Assembly: GCA_964549615.1 (NCBI GenBank)
Contig: CAZJVP010000020.1
Location: 186,001-250,000 of the forward strand
Direction: 5' to 3'
From: CAYVLA01 sp964549615 [NCBI: uncultured Thermococci archaeon]
Lineage (GTDB): Archaea; CAYQAE01; CAYVLA01
DNA length: 64,000 nt
Below, piece by piece: positions 16,382 through 24,100 of this stretch. The first letter of the stretch is position 1; each line of letters begins with the position of its first letter. A program made the translations under genes and the position numbers. The notes under the pieces were generated by a model. It was given only the letters and a program-made list of their open reading frames with translations. It searched no databases and was not told the origin of the DNA.

Positions 16382-18018
16382 CCCAATGCCTTCTCAAGTC
16401 GGTCTGCCACCGTATCAGGTCCGAGTGCACAAACCAAAGGGCCCATTCTGGGTCCGTGGTCGGTGCCCAGCAGCAGCCTGTAAAGGATCTGGAAGAGCCT
16501 GGAAGGGCTCACCCCATGAAGCTCGGCTGCGGAGAACACCGACGACTGGATCGCATCAGGACCGGGACTGGTCTTGATGACGCGAGCTAGGTGGCGAAGG
16601 CTCGCCTTCTCCGGGTCGGTCAGCTTGGCAATGAATGCCCTGTCGGGCTCGCCGGCCGGCCGCAGGGCGAGCTCGGGCACGAACATGCGAACCCAGTTCC
16701 GGGCGTAGATCAACCTCTGCCTGATCTGCTCAACAGCCCTCTTCGAAGGACGGCCCTTGATCAGCTCGGTCCTCCGCAGTGCCTTGATCGCCTCTGACAT
16801 GGACTCCTCTGGATCGTAGACTTGGGCGATGAGCGAAGCGAGGGTCAGGTCGATGGTCGCCGGCCTCTCTTTCGGGGGACTTCGGAGCTGGGAGATGCGG
16901 TAAAGCCTGATCATGTGCGACCTCTCTCTTTCGTTCGAGGCATCGGCCTTGCCGTAGTAGACGTCCGCGTGTCCGTCGTAGTCGGCATAGAGCCTCGGCA
17001 ACTCCCGCCAGGAGAAGCTCCTGGTCTTCATCAGCTTCTTGTTGTACAGGAACCTGAGAAGCTCAGCCGGCGCGACCTTCAACCAGTCCGCCGGGTAAAC
17101 GACGTTGCCCAAGGATGCGCTCATCTTCCTGCCGTCTATCAGAAGATGCTCGTAGAAGAAAGGCGTCGGCATGGGGTAGTCAAAGATGCGCTCAGCTATC
17201 TCCCCGTTCACCCACCATGCACTCGTCGGAACCTCATACTCCTTTCCCCCGCCCTCGCAGCTCACCTTCCAAAGCGCCCATTCGCTCGCCCACTCCCCTT
17301 TCCAGAGGATCTTGCCCTTGTCGCGCAACGCATCCGCCCACCCCACGTAGCCGCATCCTTTGGCAACCGTCTTCTCGAACTGGTAGTCGCGGCATTCGTA
17401 CCTGATCCGCGAGCCGTCGATCTCCAAGACCTGAGGCGTTATCACCTTGCCGCACTCGGCACAGATGGGCTTCCATGGCGTCCACCCCGAAGAGAGGCTC
17501 GAATCCCTGTATTTCTCGAGGATCTCCCTGACCCGATCCCGATTGTCAAGGAGCTTCTTGATGTACCTGCGGAAGCTACCCCTGTCGTATTCCTGCGTGG
17601 TCGAATACCGACGGGCCTTGTTGACCACGAAGTCCTCCATCACTTCGAGGTACTCCGCCCGGTGGTGTTCCGCGTAGGAATCGTGACAGCCGGAGGGATC
17701 TGGAACCTCCGTCACCGGCTTTCCCAGGTACTCCTCGTATTCCTTGGGGACGCCTTCGGGGATGCTCCTAAGGGGATCCATATCCTCGCCGACCCAGATC
17801 ATGCGGGCCTTGGCACCGGCGTCGCGAAGCGCGGTCACGATGGAGTCCGCCCGGATGGTATCGCTCAACCGGCCTATGTGCAGGACGCCCGAAAGGGATG
17901 CCGAGGTCTTCACGACGAAGCATGTCCTCTTGGGAACGGGCTTGTCGACGAAGTGGTACTTCTTCCTCTCGCAGATCTCCCTTGCCTTCTGGTCGGCCCA
18001 GAACAGAGGCTCCGTCAT
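16378..18018 (-). CDS. lysS: Lysyl-tRNA synthetase, class I
   Basis: A 546-residue class I LysRS, the form found in many archaea and a few bacteria. The HIGH motif reads LHIGRLSD and the KMSKS motif reads DGRKMSASLGN. Cys-rich segments (CAECGKVI...CRDYQFEKTVAKGCGYVGW) look like the zinc-binding insertion. A C-terminal helical anticodon-binding region follows. The frame is open to 18072, but the ATG at 18018 (MTEPLFWADQ) matches the family N-terminus and lies about 30 bases downstream of an AT-rich element (18044-18056). The 3' end overlaps the mch stop by 4 bases, and an intron-bearing tRNA gene ends just upstream in the same orientation. Confidence 0.95.
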   Translation of the reverse strand: MTEPLFWADQKAREICERKKYHFVDKPVPKRTCFVVKTSASLSGVLHIGRLSDTIRADSIVTALRDAGAKARMIWVGEDMDPLRSIPEGVPKEYEEYLGKPVTEVPDPSGCHDSYAEHHRAEYLEVMEDFVVNKARRYSTTQEYDRGSFRRYIKKLLDNRDRVREILEKYRDSSLSSGWTPWKPICAECGKVITPQVLEIDGSRIRYECRDYQFEKTVAKGCGYVGWADALRDKGKILWKGEWASEWALWKVSCEGGGKEYEVPTSAWWVNGEIAERIFDYPMPTPFFYEHLLIDGRKMSASLGNVVYPADWLKVAPAELLRFLYNKKLMKTRSFSWRELPRLYADYDGHADVYYGKADASNERERSHMIRLYRISQLRSPPKERPATIDLTLASLIAQVYDPEESMSEAIKALRRTELIKGRPSKRAVEQIRQRLIYARNWVRMFVPELALRPAGEPDRAFIAKLTDPEKASLRHLARVIKTSPGPDAIQSSVFSAAELHGVSPSRLFQILYRLLLGTDHGPRMGPLVCALGPDTVADRLEKALG

Positions 18019-18043
18019 GGATACACCGGAAAAATGAGCCGCG

Positions 18044-18056
18044 GATTCTAAAATGC
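18044..18056 (-). promoter_or_regulatory. TATA-like box for lysS
   Basis: The minus-strand element CATTTTAGAATCC lies about 26-38 bases before the ATG at 18018, a spacing that suits a short-leader transcript. Confidence 0.4.
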
Positions 18057-18071
18057 CGTTCGCCCCGGCCA

Positions 18072-18247
18072 CGCCGGTGGAGCGGGCTTCGAACCCGCGA
18101 CTTCCGTCTCTTCCGAGACTCCGGATGTCCCAGGGACATGGCCGGAGAACCTACGCTGGGTCCCGTGCCCTTAGGTCACCTATGAGTCCGGCGCGCTCTC
18201 CGGTCGGGCCCCCTCGCGGGCCCGATCACCAGCTGCGCCACCCCGGC
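18072..18247 (-). tRNA. tRNA(CAU), elongator-type, interrupted by three probable introns
   Basis: Read on the minus strand: acceptor GCCGGGG, U8-G9, D-stem GCGC/GCGC, anticodon stem CCGGA/UCCGG with loop CUCAUAA (anticodon CAU), T-arm GCGGG-UUCGAAG-CCCGC. Three insertions break it. (1) D-loop, 18198-18226 (29 nt): central helix CUGG/CCGG with 3-nt bulges UGA and AGA and an 8-bp intron hairpin. (2) After position 37, 18127-18180 (54 nt): central helix CUCA/UGGG with the AC^A bulge before UCCGG. (3) Variable region, 18101-18119 (19 nt): central UCCG/CGGA, bulges GAG and AGU, hairpin UCUC-GGAA-GAGA. These match archaeal bulge-helix-bulge splice sites. Oddities: the 3' acceptor strand (UCCACCGGC) is two bases too long, the predicted variable loop has only 3 nt, and the discriminator would be G. 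Elongator Met or Ile2 identity is open. The gene may also be partly degenerate. Confidence 0.75.
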
Positions 18248-18279
18248 AGTAGATTCGTTCCCAGAATCCTGAAAATGCC

Positions 18280-18293
18280 ATATAAATATATCC
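18280..18293. promoter_or_regulatory. Shared, nearly symmetrical TATA box between tRNA(CAU) and the radical SAM gene
   Basis: ATATAAATATATCC reads as a TATA box on both strands. It lies about 39 bases upstream of the tRNA 5' end (minus) and about 37 bases upstream of the GTG at 18322 (plus), so one element could serve both divergent genes. Confidence 0.6.
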
Positions 18294-18321
18294 GCCCTTA
18301 GGCCGGCCCCCGAGGTTCTGG

Positions 18322-19872
18322 GTGGGATCGCTTCTAAACGAGGTCGGCGGGTTCAGGAAGAGGAAGGCGCGGCTGAGGATCGCCCTCGTCTATCCCAACG
18401 CCTACGAGGTCGGCATGGCAAGCCTTGGCCTTCACACGGTCTACTCGCTGCTCAACAGCTACGAGGACGTCGCGTGCGAAAGGCTGTTCCTAGGAATGAC
18501 GACCACTATCGAGTCGGGCTCCCCCCTCTCGGCCTTCGATGTCGTAGGTTTCTCGCTCCAGTACGAGCTCGACTTCCTCAACATGGTCAGCATCCTGACT
18601 GCCTGCGGAATAGAGCCCCTCCGAAAAAGGCGCAGGAAGCCGACCCTGATCGCGGGCGGTCCCTGCTGCGTGAATCCGATCCCGCTCACTAGGATCGTCG
18701 ACCTCTTCGTGGTCGGAGACCTCGAGCCTGTGGCGGATCATCTGGTCGACGGCCTTCTTGCCAATAGGTCGCCGGCCGAGATCGCATCTCCGCACGGACT
18801 GTTCTCAAGCGAGCTGATGAATCGGTGCAAGGCGGCCAGGGCCATGGATCTGGATTCGATTCCAGCTCCGACGAACCAACCCCATCCAACGGCAGGCGGG
18901 TTCCGCCCGGCCCTAGGATCGACGTTCATGGTCGAGATCTCAAGGGGCTGCAACGTCCGGTGCAGGTTCTGCATGTACTCGCACTGCACTCAACCTAAGA
19001 GGGAGCGGTCGCTTAGGAGGATCCGTGAGATAGTGGACGAGGGGCTCGACGTGACCGGGCTGAAGAAGGTCTCGCTCGTCGGGGCACTCGTGACCGACCA
19101 CTCCGAGATCAAGGACATACTGGCCTATCTTGTCGATAAGGGCGTGTCGGTTTCCCTTCCGTCCATTCGGACGGACGAGGTGGACGACGAGATGCTTCAG
19201 CTCATTGCCCAACTCGGCGTCAGGACCATCACGGTGGCGCCCGAGGGCAGCCCGCACGTAAGGTCGATCCTCAAGAAGGACCTCGATGAGGATGCCTTGA
19301 GATACGTGACGGAAAGCGCGGCGGAGCATGGAGTCAGGAGGATAAGACTCTACTTCATAACCGGCGTGCCGGGCGAGACGAGGCAGGACCTAGAGTACGT
19401 GGTTGAGCTCTGCACCGGGTTGTCCAGGCGCTACAGGGGCAAAGGAGCCGTCACGGCCAGCGTGAATCCGCTCGTGCCGAAACCCCACACTCCCGCCCAG
19501 TTTCTCGCGATGGCCGATCCCAAGAGGATAGAGGAAAACTACAGATTCCTGAGAAAGGCCTTGCAACCGCGCGGGGTTGACCTCAAGCTGCAAAGCATGA
19601 AGGAGTCCGTCATTCAGACCTATCTCGCGCTGGGGCGGGAAGAAACTGGAGGAGTTCTCCTCAAAGCATCCCAGAGCGCCGCGGGACTCGCAGCGTGGAG
19701 GAGGATCGCTGAATCCGAAGGCGACCCACTGTCGAGGGTCTTCGAGGGCGTAGCCGCCACGCCCTGGGACGTGATCGACTCAGGCCTTCCGCGGAGCTAC
19801 CTTCGGAGACAGCACCGCGAGATGATCGCCGCACGCAATGCAACCGCTACCGCCTCAGGAAACCATTATTAG
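18322..19872 (+). CDS. B12-binding-domain radical SAM protein
   Basis: A 516-residue protein with an N-terminal Rossmann-like region of the B12-binding type (RIALVYPNAYEVGMASLG, then VVGFSLQYELDFLNM, then LIAGGPCCVNP) and a radical SAM core with C210-x3-C214-x2-C217 (RGCNVRCRFCMYSHC). The layout is close to the uncharacterised archaeal/bacterial radical SAM family with an N-terminal cobalamin-binding-like domain, related to methylthiotransferase and methyltransferase enzymes. It starts at GTG 18322, about 37 bases after a TATA box, so it is probably almost leaderless. The frame overlaps the upstream part of the following frame, but the likely start of the next gene (19907) lies after its stop. 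Substrate unknown. Confidence 0.88.
   Translation: MGSLLNEVGGFRKRKARLRIALVYPNAYEVGMASLGLHTVYSLLNSYEDVACERLFLGMTTTIESGSPLSAFDVVGFSLQYELDFLNMVSILTACGIEPLRKRRRKPTLIAGGPCCVNPIPLTRIVDLFVVGDLEPVADHLVDGLLANRSPAEIASPHGLFSSELMNRCKAARAMDLDSIPAPTNQPHPTAGGFRPALGSTFMVEISRGCNVRCRFCMYSHCTQPKRERSLRRIREIVDEGLDVTGLKKVSLVGALVTDHSEIKDILAYLVDKGVSVSLPSIRTDEVDDEMLQLIAQLGVRTITVAPEGSPHVRSILKKDLDEDALRYVTESAAEHGVRRIRLYFITGVPGETRQDLEYVVELCTGLSRRYRGKGAVTASVNPLVPKPHTPAQFLAMADPKRIEENYRFLRKALQPRGVDLKLQSMKESVIQTYLALGREETGGVLLKASQSAAGLAAWRRIAESEGDPLSRVFEGVAATPWDVIDSGLPRSYLRRQHREMIAARNATATASGNHY
19863..19872 (+). promoter_or_regulatory. TATA-like box for the zinc-ribbon/Hsp20-like gene
   Basis: CCATTATTAG lies at the very end of the radical SAM coding sequence, about 40 bases before the GTG at 19907. 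It is a moderate match. Confidence 0.35.
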
Positions 19873-19906
19873 GGCTTGCCCGGTACGCCGCCGATGGAGA
19901 GCCGCA

Positions 19907-20596
19907 GTGTTCTGCCCTCGGTGTCGCGATAGGATCTCTGAGAACTGGAGCTTCTGCCCTCGCTGCGGGGCCCGCCTTCCATCCTCGGGAGCTCCCAGCG
20001 AAGACGTCCACTACTCGCCGCTGGCCGACCTCTTCAAGGACATAGAGAGACAGATGAGGGAGGTTCTCGGCCCGAACCTCTCGAAGGACATCGAATTCTT
20101 CGAACTGAGGCCCGACTTCATGAAGAGGAATCCCATCCTCAGGCCTGGGCAAGGATTCAGGATAAAGATCACCCGGGCAGGGGACGGGCCGCCGACGATC
20201 GACATCAAGGCCTTCGGCGATATCGACGAGAGGATCGCCGAGAAGATGAGGGAGAGCCTAAAGCCCCAGTCAAGCGAGTCCGCCCCTGAGGCTGAGACAC
20301 GGAAGGAGGAAGAGAGCCTCGCCATGGAGAGCAGCGAGGCAGCTGCCCGGGACGTCTCAGGATACGAGGAACCCCGGTGTACAACGAAGTGGACCGGCGA
20401 TCACCTCCTCGTCGACCTGGACCTCCCCGGCGTCACCAAGAGCGACGATGTGGAGGTAAGGAAGCTGGGGGAGAGCATCGAGGTCAGGGCCTTCGCGGGC
20501 GGCAAGGGATACTTCAAGATTCTGGGGATCCCGGCGGATGCGCAGCTTGTAAGCCGACGGTTCAGAAAGGGCAGGCTGTCGCTCAAGATAGGGTAG
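19907..20596 (+). CDS. Zinc-ribbon protein with C-terminal Hsp20/CS-like domain
   Basis: A 229-residue protein. Residues 1-22 form a zinc ribbon (two CPRC knuckles: FCPRCRDRI and FCPRCGARL). The middle (about 30-130) is charged and includes LADLFKDIERQMREVLG. The last 70 residues (LLVDLDLPGV, GESIEVRAFAGG, YFKILGIP, FRKGRLSLKI) follow the beta-sandwich pattern of Hsp20/alpha-crystallin proteins. The frame opens at 19838 inside the upstream gene. GTG 19907 is preferred because it starts directly at the zinc ribbon. It may be a small chaperone or chaperone-adaptor protein in the cytoplasm. Function is inferred only from the domain pattern. Confidence 0.75.
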   Translation: MFCPRCRDRISENWSFCPRCGARLPSSGAPSEDVHYSPLADLFKDIERQMREVLGPNLSKDIEFFELRPDFMKRNPILRPGQGFRIKITRAGDGPPTIDIKAFGDIDERIAEKMRESLKPQSSESAPEAETRKEEESLAMESSEAAARDVSGYEEPRCTTKWTGDHLLVDLDLPGVTKSDDVEVRKLGESIEVRAFAGGKGYFKILGIPADAQLVSRRFRKGRLSLKIG

Positions 20597-20742
20597 GCAT
20601 TTTTCGACCAAGAGCAGGAAGGTCCCCGTGCACCGCCGGTCGGGTCCGAACCGTGCAAGGAAGACCGTTAACTTTGCGCGCGCGCAGGAAGCCGATGTCC
20701 GACCTCGAAACACTTAAGAGTTCTAGACGGGCTTCGAGGTAT

Positions 20743-20817
20743 AGCGAGGTGGGGCAGCCAGGAGTGCCCGACGGGCTCATAACCCGTAGGTCAGTGGTTC
20801 AAATCCACTCCTCGCTA
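20743..20817 (+). tRNA. Initiator tRNA-Met (CAU)
   Basis: A 75-nt intronless cloverleaf: acceptor AGCGAGG/CCUCGCU with the A1:U72 pair of archaeal initiators, D-arm GGGC-AGCCAGGAGU-GCCC, anticodon arm ACGGG-CUCAUAA-CCCGU with G:C pairs at the base of the stem next to the loop (a hallmark of initiators), and T-arm CAGUG-GUUCAAAUC-CACUC (loop UUCAAAU). Discriminator A, no encoded CCA. Confidence 0.95.
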
Positions 20818-21142
20818 CTCCTTTCAAGGCGTCCGTCGGTTTTGGGCGTCTGCTGGTGAGGCAGCCGCGCGCTGCGTCCTACGAGGGCATCTTTATTGTC
20901 ATACAGAGTGGTTCGGCCCCTGTCCAGCACTCTCAGTGCCCTGTTCGCCTCAATCGCAGTGAGGCGCGGGTTCAAAGACAGCTACGACGTCAAAGGTTGG
21001 TCGAAAGATCCCTCGGTCTTCGAACCCTACCTCGAAGTCGAAGTCGGGGGAAAGGTTTATCAGAGCAGCGCCTACCCGCAAAGGGGTACTGAGCCAGAGG
21101 GCTCTTCCTCGGGCGGGATGCTCGTTCGGGTGGGATTCGGTG
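20818..21142 (+). other. Leader region before the surface protein gene
   Basis: 325 bases between tRNA-Met and the large surface protein gene. GGTTTATCAG at about 21054-21063 is the best TATA-like element and would put transcription start near 21085, leaving a leader of about 55 bases. A 119-codon open frame (20896-21255) runs into the gene in another phase and shows no recognisable features, so I do not call it. Confidence 0.4.
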
Positions 21143-24100
21143 ATGCGGGCGCCGACATTCCTCGCCTTGGTCCTGGTATCGCTTCTAAGCAGCCTATCCG
21201 CTGCAATCGCAGAGAACGCGATTACGGTGCCCGACGACTTCAGCACCATAGCTGAAGCAATAGCCGCCGCAACGCCGGGTCAGATTATACTCATTCAGCC
21301 AGGGGTCTACAATGAGAAGCTCTCAATCGATAAGGGAATAATGCTGCGCGGACTCAAGCCCGACGAGACTTTCATCTTTAGTAACGAAGAGCCGTGCACA
21401 ATCTGGATAGGTGCTGCCCATGTCGTCCTTTCTGGCGTTACGGTGATGAACTATAACGTGCGTACAAGGGGGGCCGTTCATGCCAACGGCTCGAAATACT
21501 GCACCATCACCGGCAATAGAATAATCGGCGGGCTCTATCTCACCTACTGCGACGATTGCAGAATCGAAGACAACAACATTCTTGCAGACCCATACCGCAG
21601 CACCGACGGCTTAGGCGTCATTCTGTGTCAACGCGTCACTATCCAAGGAAACACAGTCTCAGGCTTCGCGATCGGCTTGAACCTAGACCGTTCGGGTCTG
21701 TGCAAGCTCAGGCATAACCAGCTATGCGGCAACCGCCGCGGAATGTCGGTCAGAGCCATAAGCATCGACACCGCCCTTCACGATATCGACCGGACAAATG
21801 AGGTCGACGGCAAGCCGGTTTACTACTTCGTGAACGCTTGCAATCTTGTCATCGAACCCTCACATTTTCCCAAAATAGGGTACCTCGGCATAGTGGCCTC
21901 ACACAACGTTTTTGCCAGAGACCTGTCTATCACCGGGGCTGCTCAAGGAGTGCTGGTCGCGTTCTCGAGCAACGTCTTCTTGGACAATCTCACCTTGACG
22001 GACAATGATAACGGGCTGAACATGTTCTCCACCTCGGATTCCGAGATAAGGCGGAGTACCTTGAGCCGCAACAACATCGGCATCAACGCGATCCGGTCAG
22101 ACCGCATCACGGTTGTCGACAACAAGATTGGGCCGGGCGACGGCTGTGCAACGGGCCTTAACGTGCAAGCCGGAACGCTCTGGACGATCAGGCGCAACGT
22201 GATCATTGGGAACTACATGCAGATCCGAATGTATGACTGTAGGTATTTCGTCATAAGACAGAACACGGTTGCAAATGGTCTCCGAGGGCCCCCCTCGTGG
22301 AATCCAGGGTGTGGCATCGAACTCTGGTACAGCCAAGATAACAAGATCTGCCAGAACAACTGGATCGGGAATCCCGTACACGCAAGCATACCAGTCGGTT
22401 CGTATGCGAACACGTGGGATGACGGTTTGCTGGGGGGCGGCAACTTCTGGGATACCCACAAGGTCAAGGACGCAAACGGCGACGGATTCGGCGATACTCC
22501 TTATGTCATCGACCTGATGAACTCGGACAGATATCCGCTGATGAAATACTATGGTTGGGAGGACGTTGAGATCGATCTTTCACAAGCCTCAGACACGCGC
22601 TGCGATTTGAACTCGAGTCAGCTGGTCGCTTTTCACGCACGCTGGAAGCAGAGCGGCCTCGACCTTCAAGGCGGGACGATCTACGTGAATGGTACGCCGT
22701 ACAATACCAACAGCCTCGGCTGGCTGAGCTTCAGCTGCAAGTTCCCGGAATGCGGCAAGAGGTCGTGGAAGGTCACGTCAGTTGAATATGATGGTCCTAG
22801 GTCCTATGCGCAGATCGCCCCGAGTCCGTCGATCGTTTGGGATTCCGTCGACATCGAGCTGAGGGCAATAAAGGAGAGGTGCGACACGGGTTCACAGGGC
22901 CTGGCCTGGACGGCACGTTACCGATATGACCAGGCCCAGTTTGAGGGCCTCATAGTCCTCAACGACACCTGCGTACAAGATCAACCTGGCCGATATGGGT
23001 ACAAGGTTACGGAGGTGGTGGACGAGGCATATGGGCTGAGTGTATTCGAATCAAACGAGGTATCCGTTGTGTACGACAGGGTCAATCTGACACTTGTCCC
23101 TGTTGACGTGAGAGCCGACGTCGGAACGTTGGTCCCTGTCAAATGCAGAGGTACATACGAATATGATGGCTCGCCCTTCAACGGGACAGTTGGCTTCTTG
23201 CAGGTGCTAAGTTCGGACAGGGTAGGAGCCAAGGAATCAACTGCAGAATGGATCGTCGACCCACTGTACGGGCTTACGGCTTTTTGCTCAAATGCCGCAC
23301 TGGTCATCTTCGACAGGGTTAGGATCACTCTTTTCGACGACAGGATTGACGTGGGCAGCTGCACCCCCTTAGAGTGGAACGGATCATACGAATACGATGG
23401 ATCTCCTTTCAGGGGTGAGATTGAACTCAACGACAGTCCCGGATCTGACGAGGTTTGTCTCAAGAGATTCTGGGTGAAACGAATCAAGGATCCGCTTTAC
23501 AATCTGACGGCATTCACTTCGAATGAAGCGAGCGTCGTCTACGATCGGGTGATAATCAACCTTACCGTTTCCGATGACCACATAGATGTAGGACGGGCTG
23601 CCGACTTGAAGATTGCTGCCCGTTACGAGTTTGATGGTGCCGCCTTTGACGGCTTGGTCTTCTTGAACGACACCCGGATCGTCCTTGATGCCCCCGGCAG
23701 AAGGGCCTTCACCGCCTCGTCCATCACCGACTTCCTCTACGGCCTGAACGAATTCAAATCAAACGCCGCCGCCGTGACTTGGGACAGGGTCCGTGTTCTT
23801 CTATCCGTTGAGAGAGATCGCGTGGACGTTGGGACGGCCCCCGAAATTCTAGCGCACGCTGTGTATGAGTACGACCATTCGCCGATCTCGGGGTCGGTGA
23901 TACTCAACGACACCACACAGAAGCAACAGCTTGGCTTGTTCGCATACACGGTGCGGGAGGTGCGCGACGAGAAGTACGGGCTTTGCGAGTTCTCGGCGAA
24001 TTGCATCAGGGTGATCTATGACACCGTATTGCTCGACATGCTTATCTCAGACCCCAGGATCGACATCGGCACCTCGCCAAACATCACGGTCTCCGGAAGA

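Noticed and set aside
16822-18051. 409-codon plus-strand frame opposite LysRS
   Set aside because: Antisense shadow of a gene with exact class I LysRS motifs.
20896-21255. 119-codon plus-strand frame after tRNA-Met
   Set aside because: It overlaps the signal-peptide start of the large surface protein in another phase and shows no family pattern.
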